From an uncultured Lachnospiraceae bacterium (GTDB taxonomy: Bacteria > Bacillota > Clostridia > Lachnospirales > Lachnospiraceae), in the NCBI GenBank assembly GCA_902798585.1, contig CADBXF010000001.1, positions 1 through 64,000 of the forward strand: 64,000 bases of DNA, written 5' to 3'. This document shows, in pieces, positions 7,876 to 16,272 of this stretch. Each line of letters starts with the position of its first letter. Position 1 is the first letter of the stretch. A program made the position numbers and the translations under genes. The notes below the pieces were generated by a model. It did not search any database and was not told where the DNA came from. It saw only the letters and a list, made by a program, of their open reading frames with translations.

Positions 7876-8258
7876 GTTTCCTCACCCCCGTCTGTACTGC
7901 GGAAAATTCTCCGCACCATCTCCACAAGCTGCTCTTCCGTCACATCGGAATGTTTCAATCGTTCCACCGCCTCCCGAAGCAATGTTTCGGCCTTGTTCGT
8001 CTCCCCCTTCAGAATCTTTGCGCCCTCCGGAGACACAAATCTTCCCACTCCCGGGACCGTGTAGGTGATGTTCCGGCGCTCCAGCTCCTGGTACGCGCGC
8101 TGCACGGTGTTCGGGTTCAGTCCGAGGGAAAGGGAAAGCGTGCGAACGGAGGGAATCACACTGTCCGGCTCCAGAATGCCGAGCATAATCTCCTTTTCAA
8201 ATGCTTCCACCAGCTGCTCATAGGCAGGCACTCTGCTTTGTTTGTCCAGAGAAATCAC
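7872..8258 (-). CDS. GntR-family regulator, YtrA subfamily
   Basis: 128 residues from the GTG at 8258, chosen because GGAGGA lies 8 nt upstream and the protein then begins (V/M)ISLDKQSRVPAYEQL as YtrA proteins do. The longer frame to 8375 would run through the promoter. The winged helix is EIMLGILEPDSVIPSVRTL, then LGLNPNTVQRAYQELE as the recognition helix, and GRFVS as the wing end. The ligand domain is only about 50 residues, the hallmark of YtrA. It overlaps the ATPase gene by 4 nt and probably represses its own operon through the palindrome at 8283-8305. Confidence 0.9.
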   Translation of the reverse strand: MISLDKQSRVPAYEQLVEAFEKEIMLGILEPDSVIPSVRTLSLSLGLNPNTVQRAYQELERRNITYTVPGVGRFVSPEGAKILKGETNKAETLLREAVERLKHSDVTEEQLVEMVRRIFRSTDGGEET

Positions 8259-8282
8259 TGTCTGTCTCCTCCTTTCCCCGAG

Positions 8283-8336
8283 GTGTATTAACTCTATTAA
8301 TACACTTAATATAGCAGGCCTCCCCCTCTGTGTCAA
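8283..8336 (-). promoter_or_regulatory. Promoter and palindromic operator of the GntR/ABC operon
   Basis: A near-consensus promoter reads TTGACA (8331-8336), 17 bp, TATATT (8308-8313) on the minus strand. Immediately downstream, over the expected transcription start, is the perfect inverted repeat GTGTATTAA (8283-8291) / TTAATACAC (8297-8305) with a 5-nt centre. This matches the symmetry of YtrA-type operators and predicts autorepression. Confidence 0.8.
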
Positions 8337-8393
8337 TACCTTTTTTGCAAATTCTTTGCCCTGTATGCTCTGCACCCGGCAAATGCGCGCAGC

Positions 8394-8443
8394 AAAAAAT
8401 CCCGCGCCGCCCGAAGCCGTTTGGCTTCAGAGGACGCGGGATT
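8394..8443 (-). terminator. Rho-independent terminator of glyQS
   Basis: A two-part hairpin has an outer stem AATCCCGCG (8398-8406) / CGCGGGATT (8435-8443) and an inner GAAGCC/GGCTTC stem. On the minus strand it is followed by TTTTTT. Confidence 0.85.
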
Positions 8444-8471
8444 ACTGTTCGGTTTTCGGTTTGGCTTTATT

Positions 8472-9860
8472 TTACCACTCAAACTTAGCCGCAAAATACG
8501 CCTTCAGATCTTCGATCTTCACGCGCTCCTGCTCCATGGTGTCGCGGTCGCGAACCGTGACGCAGCCGTCATTTTCCGAATCAAAGTCGTAGGTGACGCA
8601 GAACGGCGTACCAATCTCGTCCTGGCGGCGATAGCGCTTGCCGATGTTGCCGCGGTCGTCGTACTCGCAGTTGTAGTACTTCGAAAGCTCAGCGTAAATC
8701 TTGTCAGCGCCCTCAGCCAGCTTCTTGGAAAGCGGCAGAACGCCGATCTTAACCGGTGCAAGCGCCGGGTGGAAGTGCAATACGGTACGAACATCACCCT
8801 CCGCAAGCTCCTCCTCGTCGTAGGCGGCGCAGAGGAATGCAAGCACAACGCGGTCGGCGCCGAGGGACGGCTCTACAACATAAGGCGTGTAGCGCTGCTG
8901 CTTCTCGTCGTCAAAGTAGGTGAGGTCCTCACCCGAGGTGTTGATGTGCTGCGTGAGGTCGTAGTCGGTACGGTCCGCGATGCCCCAGAGCTCGCCCCAG
9001 CCAAACGGGAACAGGAACTCGATGTCGGTCGTGCCCTTTGAGTAGAAGCAAAGCTCCTCGGGAGCATGGTCGCGAAGACGCATCTCGTCCTCCTTGATGC
9101 CGAGGGAGAGGAGCCAGTCGCGGCAGAACGCGCGCCAGTACTGGAACCACTCAAGGTCGGTGCCGGGCTCGCAGAAGAACTCCAGCTCCATCTGCTCAAA
9201 CTCGCGGGTACGGAATGTGAAGTTACCGGGCGTGATCTCGTTTCGGAAGCTCTTGCCGATCTGGCCGATACCGAAAGGAATCTTCTTGCGGCTCGTGCGC
9301 TGAACATTTTTAAAGTTTACAAAGATACCCTGAGCGGTCTCGGGACGAAGATAAACCGTGTTCTTCGCATCCTCGGTAACGCCCTGGAAGGTCTTGAACA
9401 TCAGGTTGAACTGACGAATATCGGTGAAGTTGTGCTTGCCGCAGGTCGGGCACGGGATGTTGTTGTCCTCGATGAACGCCTTCATCTCGTCCTGGGAAAA
9501 TGCATCAATCGGCTTCGCAAGAGTGATGCCCTTCTCCGCCGCAAAATCCTCGATCAGCTTATCCGCGCGGAAGCGCTCGTGGCACTCCTTGCAGTCCATC
9601 AAAGGATCGGAAAATCCGCCCAAATGGCCAGACGCAACCCACGTCTGCGGGTTCATGAGGATGGCGCAGTCAACACCTACGTTGTAGGGGTTCTCCTGAA
9701 TGAATTTCTTCCACCATGCCTTCTTTACATTGTTCTTGAGCTCAACACCGAGATTACCGTAATCCCAGGTGTTTGCCAGACCGCCGTAAATTTCAGAGCC
9801 CGGATATACAAAGCCTCTCGCCTTCGCGAGTGCTACAATCTTGTCCATAGTTTTTTCCAT
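8472..9860 (-). CDS. glyQS: Glycyl-tRNA synthetase, single-chain class II type
   Basis: Charges tRNA-Gly in the cytoplasm. 462 residues from the ATG at 9860 ([20 protein letters not shown]), behind GAGGTG; the longer frame to 9908 reaches into the promoter. Class II motif 2 is in [20 protein letters not shown] and motif 3 in [15 protein letters not shown]. The [20 protein letters not shown] opening is diagnostic of the eukaryote/Gram-positive homodimeric form. A zinc-type cluster [12 protein letters not shown] plus CPTCGKHNF is present. No T-box leader is possible because the promoter is only about 36 bp upstream. Confidence 0.97.
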   Translation of the reverse strand: MEKTMDKIVALAKARGFVYPGSEIYGGLANTWDYGNLGVELKNNVKKAWWKKFIQENPYNVGVDCAILMNPQTWVASGHLGGFSDPLMDCKECHERFRADKLIEDFAAEKGITLAKPIDAFSQDEMKAFIEDNNIPCPTCGKHNFTDIRQFNLMFKTFQGVTEDAKNTVYLRPETAQGIFVNFKNVQRTSRKKIPFGIGQIGKSFRNEITPGNFTFRTREFEQMELEFFCEPGTDLEWFQYWRAFCRDWLLSLGIKEDEMRLRDHAPEELCFYSKGTTDIEFLFPFGWGELWGIADRTDYDLTQHINTSGEDLTYFDDEKQQRYTPYVVEPSLGADRVVLAFLCAAYDEEELAEGDVRTVLHFHPALAPVKIGVLPLSKKLAEGADKIYAELSKYYNCEYDDRGNIGKRYRRQDEIGTPFCVTYDFDSENDGCVTVRDRDTMEQERVKIEDLKAYFAAKFEW

Positions 9861-9895
9861 AGTGTCGCACCTCGTTTCTTCTGTTATACCCCAAT

Positions 9896-9924
9896 ATATT
9901 AGCCTCACCGCGCCGCAATGTCAA
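9896..9924 (-). promoter_or_regulatory. glyQS promoter
   Basis: TTGACA (9919-9924), 17-bp spacer, TAATAT (9896-9901) on the minus strand, an almost perfect sigma-A promoter with a short leader. Confidence 0.85.
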
Positions 9925-9936
9925 ATCCTTTTTTTC

Positions 9937-9971
9937 GCAAAAGAAAGCAGGCGAAGAAAAACTCCGCCTGC
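9937..9971 (-). terminator. Terminator of ald
   Basis: The stem GCAGGCG (9947-9953) / CGCCTGC (9965-9971) is followed on the minus strand by TTTCTTTTG. It lies just upstream of the glyQS promoter. Confidence 0.75.
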
Positions 9972-10026
9972 ATTTGTTTTCTTCGGATGGCCGCTCTCTT
10001 CGGCACACCTTCCTCGTATCGCCGGA

Positions 10027-11142
10027 TCAGCCAATCAGGCTCTTTAAATCGGTGTACTCATAACCGTGTGCTTCCGCAACATTTTTGTTCGTAAGCTTGC
10101 CGTCATAGCAGTTCACGCCGGTGCAGATGACAGGACTCTTCCTGCAGGCCTCCTCAAGGCCGGCTTCCGCAATCTGAAGACCGTAGCGAAGCGTTGCGTT
10201 GGTCAGTGCGATGGTACTGGTTCTCGGAACCGCACCGGGCATATTGCCAACGCAGTAGTGAACGACGCCCTCCTCGATGTATACGGGGTCGTCGTGGGTC
10301 GTCACGTGGCTGCTCTCACCGCATCCGCCCTGGTCGATGGCAACGTCGACAAATACCGCCCCGTTCTTCATCTCCGGCAGATACTTCTTCTTGAAGAGCT
10401 TCGGGGTCGATGCGCCGGGGATCAGCACGGAACCGATTACCAGGTCTGCCTCGCAAACCACGCGCTCGATGTTGCTGTCAGTGGAAACCAGCGTCTGGAT
10501 GTGGGCGCCGAACATGTTGTCCAGCTGCTCAAGACGCTTTAAGTTAACATCAAGAATCGTTACGTTAGCGCCCATACCGACGGCAATCTTGCAGGCGTTC
10601 ATACCTACGGTACCGCCGCCGAGGATTACTACATTTGCCTTCGGCGTTCCGGGAACACCGGCGAGAAGAATACCCTCGCCGCCGAAGCGCTTCTCAAGAT
10701 ACTTTGCACCCTCCTGAATGGACAGACGGCCCGCAATCTGCGACATCGGCGCAAGAAGCGGCAGCGACCGGTCGGTCTCCTGCAGCGTCTCGTATGCAAC
10801 CGCCTTCACTTTGCCGTTCAAAAGCGCATCCATCTGCTGCTTGTCCGCAGCGAGATGAAGATATGTATAAAGAATCAACCCGTCGTGGAACAGCGGATAC
10901 TCTTCCTCGAGCGGCTCCTTAACCTTTACAATCATGTCAACGAGGTTCCAGACATCAGCCGCGTTGTCAATCAGGGATGCCCCTGCGTCCACATACTCAT
11001 TGTCCGAGAAGCCCGAGCCGACACCCGCTCCCTTCTCCATGTACACATGGTGTCCCGCTGCCACATAGGCCTTCACATTGTCCGGCGTAAGCCCCACGCG
11101 GAACTCGTTGTTCTTGATTTCCTTTACACATCCGATTTTCAT
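10027..11142 (-). CDS. ald: Alanine dehydrogenase
   Basis: NAD-dependent interconversion of alanine and pyruvate plus ammonia. 371 residues, the usual length, from the ATG at 11142 (MKIGCVKEIKNNEFRVGLTP) behind GGAGGG. Visible family features are the N-terminal EIKNNEFRVGLTP with the substrate-contacting Arg, KVKEP, YLHLAAD, and the Rossmann segment VVILGGGTVGMNA. DVAIDQGGCGESSHVTTHDDP and NMPGAVPRTST follow near the end. Its neighbour ppdK also acts on pyruvate, but the two are not linked. It is monocistronic, with its own promoter and terminator. Confidence 0.96.
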   Translation of the reverse strand: MKIGCVKEIKNNEFRVGLTPDNVKAYVAAGHHVYMEKGAGVGSGFSDNEYVDAGASLIDNAADVWNLVDMIVKVKEPLEEEYPLFHDGLILYTYLHLAADKQQMDALLNGKVKAVAYETLQETDRSLPLLAPMSQIAGRLSIQEGAKYLEKRFGGEGILLAGVPGTPKANVVILGGGTVGMNACKIAVGMGANVTILDVNLKRLEQLDNMFGAHIQTLVSTDSNIERVVCEADLVIGSVLIPGASTPKLFKKKYLPEMKNGAVFVDVAIDQGGCGESSHVTTHDDPVYIEEGVVHYCVGNMPGAVPRTSTIALTNATLRYGLQIAEAGLEEACRKSPVICTGVNCYDGKLTNKNVAEAHGYEYTDLKSLIG

Positions 11143-11227
11143 TTTACACCCTCCAAAGAATTTGACGAGAATTCCCGTGCCGCGCCCCAATCCGCGTATC
11201 CGGCCCGGTCAATCCTGCCTGTCACCC

Positions 11228-11256
11228 ATTGTAACAGAATCCTTCCCGCAAGGCAA
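11228..11256 (-). promoter_or_regulatory. ald promoter
   Basis: TTGCCT (11251-11256), 17 bp, TACAAT (11228-11233) on the minus strand. The -35 overlaps the U-tract of the recO terminator, so the two units are packed tightly. Confidence 0.55.
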
Positions 11257-11293
11257 ACAAAAATGTGCCGGATTCCGGGCTCCGACACATTTT
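11252..11293 (-). terminator. Terminator of recO
   Basis: Stem AAAATGTG (11260-11267) / CACATTTT (11286-11293), extended by GC pairs with one mismatch, then TTTTTGTTTG on the minus strand. Confidence 0.75.
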
Positions 11294-11303
11294 CAATGCA
11301 TTT

Positions 11304-12104
11304 TTATTCCGTTTCGACCTCCGCGAGCATCTCCGCGCTGCGGAAGCGGTGGTCGTTGTACTCCTCATACCATGCTGCGGCGACCTCCCGAAGCTCCGAT
11401 AAGACAGTGTCGCTCACCGTGAAGGCGAACAGTTTCCCCGGCGGTGTTGCGGCGATGAACCGAAGCGCATACCATGTCGAGGCGTCGAGGTTGTAAAAGC
11501 CCCTCGCGACCATCTGGGTGCGAAGCTCGTAGGATTTGCGGCCCTCCTCATCGAAGAGCTCGCCGGCGCAGGTCTTACACAGACATCCGCCCGACCGCAC
11601 ATGGAAGACAAAGGGGCCTTCCTTTGCGCGGCAGCGCACACACTCGCTGACCCGGGCGCCCTCGCCCCGCACATAGGTCATCTTCATCTCAAAGACGACC
11701 CGCACCAGCGGAAGCGCCATATCGCCCCTGACCAGCGCACGCAGAGCCGCATACAAAAGGGAGAGCGCTTCGCTCTCGTCCAGATTTTCCTCGGTGGAAT
11801 ACTCCGCGAGCTCACAGAAGTAGCAGGCGTAGCAGGTCTTCGCGAGATCCCCGCGAAGCTCCGTAAAATACTCATTTACCTCAGCGCGAATCATCGTGTA
11901 GGAGGCGCGCCCTTCCACCACGGTAAATGCACCCGTCACAAAGGGCTGGGCCGCCGCCACGAGCGCGGACTTCGGCCGCTGTGCACCGCGTGCAAAGGCT
12001 GAGATGCGCCCCCGCTCCTTCGTCAGAATTGACAGACGCCGGTCGTATTCGCCGACCGGCATCGAAGAGAGGACGATTCCGTGCAGAATCGGATTTTCCG
12101 TCAT
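11304..12104 (-). CDS. recO: DNA repair protein RecO
   Basis: 266 residues. RecO loads RecA onto SSB-coated single-stranded DNA in recombinational repair. The N-terminal OB fold reads GIVLSSMPVGEYDRRLSILT and GRISAFARGAQRPKS. The four-cysteine zinc site of Gram-positive RecO is present as CVRC and, after a short basic loop, CLCKTC (about residues 155-178). The start at 12104 follows CGGAGGAG. It lies 81 nt downstream of era, the conserved era-recO order of Firmicutes. Confidence 0.95.
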   Translation of the reverse strand: MTENPILHGIVLSSMPVGEYDRRLSILTKERGRISAFARGAQRPKSALVAAAQPFVTGAFTVVEGRASYTMIRAEVNEYFTELRGDLAKTCYACYFCELAEYSTEENLDESEALSLLYAALRALVRGDMALPLVRVVFEMKMTYVRGEGARVSECVRCRAKEGPFVFHVRSGGCLCKTCAGELFDEEGRKSYELRTQMVARGFYNLDASTWYALRFIAATPPGKLFAFTVSDTVLSELREVAAAWYEEYNDHRFRSAEMLAEVETE

Positions 12105-12185
12105 GGTAACTCCTCCGAGTGGAAATCGTCATTGTGCGGATTGCTGCCGACCCGGTCCTCTGCCGAAGCCCGGGCTTGACCTTGT

Positions 12186-13106
12186 TTACTCCTCCGGATC
12201 GCGGTAGCCGTAGTTGCGAATCAGCGAATCGCTGTCGCGCCAGTTTTCCTTCACCTTCACCCAGAGTTTCAGGTTGATCTTCGTGCCGGTCATCATCTCG
12301 ATGTCGCGGCGCGCCTCGGTTCCGATTTTCTTAAGCATCGCGCCCTGCTTGCCGATGATGATTCCCTTGTGCGACTCTCTCTCGCAGATGATGGTCGCGT
12401 CGAGGTCGATGAGCGTACCGCCCTCGCGCTCCTTCATGCGGTCAATCAAAACCGCGACGCCGTGCGGAATCTCGTCCTCGAGGTTGCGCAGCGCCTTCTC
12501 GCGAATCATTTCCGCCGCAATCTGGCGCTCCGGCTGATCGGTCACCGTGTCCTCGTCATAGTACTGCGGTCCCGCCGGAAGGTAAGTAAAAATCGTATCC
12601 GTCAGATCGTCCGTGTTCTCGCCTTTCAGCGCGGACACCGGCACAATCGCCGCAAAATCAAGCTCCTTGCGGTACACATCGATGAAGCGGAGAATCTCCT
12701 CCTTCTTCACCCTGTCAATCTTGTTGATGACCAGCATAACCGGCGTCTTCACCCTGCGAAGCCGCTCGATAATTGCCTGCTCCCCGGCGCCGATATAGTC
12801 GCTCGGCTCCACAAGCCATAAAATCAGATCGACATCCGCAAGCGTGCTCTCCGTCACCTCGGCCATATACTGTCCCAGCTTGTTCCGCGCCTTGTGAATG
12901 CCCGGCGTGTCAAGGAAAATAATCTGGCCGCGCCCGTCGGTGTACACCGTCTGGATGCGGTTGCGCGTCGTCTGCGGCTTGCTCGAGGTGATGGCAATCT
13001 TCTGGCCGATCAACCGGTTCATCAATGTGGATTTTCCGACATTCGGGCGTCCGATTAAAGCGACAAATCCCGAGCGGAACTCCCCTGTTCTCCCATTCTC
13101 ATTCAT
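12186..13106 (-). CDS. era: GTPase Era, ribosome assembly factor
   Basis: 306 residues. Binds the 3' end of 16S rRNA during 30S maturation. G1 GRPNVGKS near residue 20, G3 DTPGIH, G4 NKID and G5 SALKGEN are in order. A C-terminal KH domain ends in GKQGAMLKKIGTEARRDIE and KLWVKVKENWRDSD. The ATG at 13106 gives the usual length; TTG codons 6 and 9 nt upstream are possible but badly spaced from the GGAG. Confidence 0.96.
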   Translation of the reverse strand: MNENGRTGEFRSGFVALIGRPNVGKSTLMNRLIGQKIAITSSKPQTTRNRIQTVYTDGRGQIIFLDTPGIHKARNKLGQYMAEVTESTLADVDLILWLVEPSDYIGAGEQAIIERLRRVKTPVMLVINKIDRVKKEEILRFIDVYRKELDFAAIVPVSALKGENTDDLTDTIFTYLPAGPQYYDEDTVTDQPERQIAAEMIREKALRNLEDEIPHGVAVLIDRMKEREGGTLIDLDATIICERESHKGIIIGKQGAMLKKIGTEARRDIEMMTGTKINLKLWVKVKENWRDSDSLIRNYGYRDPEE

Positions 13107-13131
13107 TCGCAACAAATCTCCGATGTGTATT

Positions 13132-13151
13132 TTCCGCCGCTACCGGCGGAA
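13132..13151. promoter_or_regulatory. Hairpin in the protease-era gap
   Basis: The arms TTCCGCCG (13132-13139) and CGGCGGAA (13144-13151) form a stable stem just upstream of the era ribosome binding site. There is no strong U-tract. It could modulate era translation or mark the protease transcript end. Confidence 0.3.
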
Positions 13152-13257
13152 TAATCATTCGGGGAAGGCCGCGCCGCACAGGCACGGTCCGCCCCGTAAA
13201 ATGTTTCTTTGTGTCATCTGCACAACCCTGCGGTTTCGCCGGATTTGCTCCGCTGCT

Positions 13258-16215
13258 TCATCCGCGCAGGCTGCGGGTTTCGCCGAAGAGGTCTGCACAC
13301 TCCTTCGCCTTGCTCTCCGTCGCAAGCGCCGCGCGATATCCCTGCGCGAGAACCGCAGCAAGCATCGGCGCAAGCGCACACAACTGATCGTTGGTCACCG
13401 AGAGCACCTCGTCGCGCACCTTCTGCCACTCCTCCGCGGTCAGCCCCGTAAAATAGCGGGACATCGCCGTTCCGAGGATGGTCGCCGGCGTGAACGGAAT
13501 ATCCATCTCTGAGATAGTGCCGATGATGTACTTTGTAATCTCCTTCTCCGTGAGCTTCAGCTTCGCCGTGTAGTCGACCGCACCGGCAAACGCGTCGTAG
13601 GACTCGCGGCAGTTCGGATCGCGGTAGGTCACCATGAAGGTGTCTCCCGAGATGGTTCCGAAGCCCTGCATCGCGCCGTACGCGCCGCCGAGAACGCGAA
13701 TCTTCGTCCACAGATAGTCGCGCGAGAGGAGCATATTGAGCACCGCAAACGCGCCGTTGTAGGTGTAGCCTGCCTTGCGGTAGTTGCCGGCAATTGCATT
13801 GTACTGCACGGCGCCCGCGTAGGTCAGGACTTCATTTTTCGTCTCAAAGCGGTAGCCGCCCTTCCAAGGCAGCTCCTTCATCGGCGCAATCGCCTTGTCT
13901 CCGGCAATCTCTGCGAAGAGCTTCGGAATCAATGCAAATGCCTCCGCCACTTTTGCGTAGCCTTCTGCATCGGCCGTGATACCGATGGTCAGACGGTCCT
14001 TCGTAAACAGCAGCGCACGGATTCCGCGCATATGCGCAATCAAATCGTCCTTCACTGCGTCGAAGTCGGCAATCCAGCGCTTCAGCTGCTGATAATAGGG
14101 CTCACCGCAGGAACTGAAGGTGTATTTTGCGGAGGGGCTGAAGTAGGAAAATGCCAGCCCGCGCGCCGTCGAATGTCCGCGTCCCTCAAAGGATGCGGGC
14201 AGGCGAACCGCAAGCTCCGCCATGATTTCGCGAAGGCGGTCGGTGTCCTCGAAGTTCACCCGGCCCATGCCTTCCCATGCGAGCTCCAGGCCCTTCGCAA
14301 GTCCGCCGTCGAAGGTCTTGACAGCGATGGTGAAAAAGCCCTTCATCGCGCCGATCTCGCCCTTGACAGCTGTCGACTCGAGATAGCCGTTGATGCCGCC
14401 CGTATAGTAATTCGCCTCATCCTGCAACTCGCGGTAGGCGTAATTTTGCGTGTCCATGAACATGTAGATGTCCGAGAGAAGCCCGAGATACGGGAGTTCC
14501 TCCTCCGGGATGTCCGTCGCGTCGAAACGCATCTGCAGATACGAGATTCCGCAGGTCGCGGCGTCCACATGCACAACCGGGATGCCGTCCGCCGTGCTTT
14601 CCACGGTGTACGGAACCGGAAGCTGCTTTTTGCCGATATCCTCGCGGGAGAGCATCGGAATGCACGAGAGCTCCTCCTCGGTCTCCACGCGGCTCTGGTA
14701 TTCTTTGAGCGCCTTCGTCTTCGCAACGAGCGCCGCAATCTCCTCGCTGCTCATCGACGCCTTCTTCGCGGCAAGCTTCTCCGCAAGCTCCTGCTCCTGT
14801 CTCGTCGCAAGTCCGCGCTCGGGCGTCATCACGACAAGCGCCGCATGGTCCGTGTCGAGGAATTCCTGCAGCAGCTGTTCAAAATAGCCGTTCTCCAGGT
14901 CTCTGCGAAGCTCCTCGAACACCCAGCCGCGGTTCAGCCCGGAAAATGCAGCTGTCTCGTCGTAGAGGAACGACGCAAGCGAGGTAAAGCCGAATACGAT
15001 TCCCTTCGGGTAACCGCCGAAATCGGCTTCGCGATATGCAAACTCCGCACGGTTGAGCGCCGCCAGCACGCTTCGCCGGTTCACTCCCTCGCGGATTACT
15101 TTCTCTACCGTCTCGCGGATGATTCGAAGGAACTCGTCGGCCTTCGCGCTCTCCGTCTCGCGCGCCGTCACCGTGAGAATCGGCTGCCTCTGTTCGGACT
15201 GGAAGCTGCCGTTCACATCGTTGCCGATTCCGGCGTCGATGAGCGCCTTCTTGACCGGCGCACCGGGCATGCTGAACAGAATTCCGCACAGAATTTCCCA
15301 TGCCGCCGAGCGCTTCGCATCCGGCCCGTCGAAGAGCTTCACGCCGTACTCAAGGTACGCCTTGTCCTCCTCGTCCTCATCCTCTGCGAGGGAGTACGGA
15401 AGCTCAATCTTCCGAAAGCCGACCGGCTTCTGAACGCCGACCTCGGAATCCACGGGAATGATATCAAACGAGGACAGATATGCGCTGTCAAGGTATTTAA
15501 GCATGTCCGCCATGTCCATGTCGCCGTAGAGATAAATATAGCTGTTTGCCGGCGAATAGTATGTGCGGTGGAACTCGAGGAACTCCTCATAGCTCAGCTC
15601 CGGAATCGCAGCCGGGAAACCGCCGGACTCCACGCCGTAGGTCGTGTCGGGGAACAGCGCCTGCATCAGCGCAAAATTCATGCCGCTCTCCGGATCGGAA
15701 AACACGCCCTTCATCTCGCTGTACACAACGCCGTTGAGCTGAAGCTCCGCCTCCGGGCTCTCCAGTTCGTAGCGCCAGCCCTCCTGGCGGAAAATCTCCT
15801 CCCGCTTGTAGATGAGGGGATGCATCACGGCGTCCATATACACATCGACAAGGTTTTTGAAATCCTTGTAGTTGCAGCTCGCACACGGATACATCGTCAC
15901 ATCCGGCGCGGTAAATGCATTGATAAATGTCTTGAGCGACCCCTTCTCCATCTCGGTGAACGGATCCTTCACAGGGTATTTTTCGGAACCGGCGAGCACC
16001 GAGTGCTCGATGATGTGCGGCACGCCCGTGCTGTTTTTCGGCGTCGTGCGGAACGCAATCGCAAACACCTTGTTCGGATCGTCATTCGACATCAAAACGA
16101 TTCTTGCGCCGCTCTTTTTGTGGCGCATGAGAAGTCCGTCCACCCGCAGCTCCTTGAGCTCGCAGTGCTCCAGCCTCTCATATCCTTCGCAGGTAAAACC
16201 CGACAAATCCATCAT
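13258..16215 (-). CDS. M16C zinc metalloprotease, PreP/falcilysin type
   Basis: 985 residues from the ATG at 16215 (MMDLSGFTCEGYERLEHCEL) with GGAGG 9 nt upstream. The inverted zinc motif HIIEH is at residues 67-71, within TGVPHIIEHSVLAGSEKYPV. Four M16 modules in one chain are expected for this length, as in presequence protease PreP, which degrades short unstructured peptides inside a closed chamber. KDPFTEMEKGSLKTFINAFT and TMYPCASCNYKDF are typical of the family. There is no signal peptide, so it is probably a cytoplasmic peptidase. It has no partner peptidase gene beside it. Confidence 0.93.
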   Translation of the reverse strand: MMDLSGFTCEGYERLEHCELKELRVDGLLMRHKKSGARIVLMSNDDPNKVFAIAFRTTPKNSTGVPHIIEHSVLAGSEKYPVKDPFTEMEKGSLKTFINAFTAPDVTMYPCASCNYKDFKNLVDVYMDAVMHPLIYKREEIFRQEGWRYELESPEAELQLNGVVYSEMKGVFSDPESGMNFALMQALFPDTTYGVESGGFPAAIPELSYEEFLEFHRTYYSPANSYIYLYGDMDMADMLKYLDSAYLSSFDIIPVDSEVGVQKPVGFRKIELPYSLAEDEDEEDKAYLEYGVKLFDGPDAKRSAAWEILCGILFSMPGAPVKKALIDAGIGNDVNGSFQSEQRQPILTVTARETESAKADEFLRIIRETVEKVIREGVNRRSVLAALNRAEFAYREADFGGYPKGIVFGFTSLASFLYDETAAFSGLNRGWVFEELRRDLENGYFEQLLQEFLDTDHAALVVMTPERGLATRQEQELAEKLAAKKASMSSEEIAALVAKTKALKEYQSRVETEEELSCIPMLSREDIGKKQLPVPYTVESTADGIPVVHVDAATCGISYLQMRFDATDIPEEELPYLGLLSDIYMFMDTQNYAYRELQDEANYYTGGINGYLESTAVKGEIGAMKGFFTIAVKTFDGGLAKGLELAWEGMGRVNFEDTDRLREIMAELAVRLPASFEGRGHSTARGLAFSYFSPSAKYTFSSCGEPYYQQLKRWIADFDAVKDDLIAHMRGIRALLFTKDRLTIGITADAEGYAKVAEAFALIPKLFAEIAGDKAIAPMKELPWKGGYRFETKNEVLTYAGAVQYNAIAGNYRKAGYTYNGAFAVLNMLLSRDYLWTKIRVLGGAYGAMQGFGTISGDTFMVTYRDPNCRESYDAFAGAVDYTAKLKLTEKEITKYIIGTISEMDIPFTPATILGTAMSRYFTGLTAEEWQKVRDEVLSVTNDQLCALAPMLAAVLAQGYRAALATESKAKECADLFGETRSLRG

Positions 16216-16272
16216 TGCATTTTTCCTCCGATACACATTTTCCTTTATTTCCTCTTTATGGCGACGGTATCG

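Noticed and set aside
9861..9924. Possible T-box in front of glyQS
   Set aside because: The promoter lies about 36 bp from the start codon, leaving no room for a leader.
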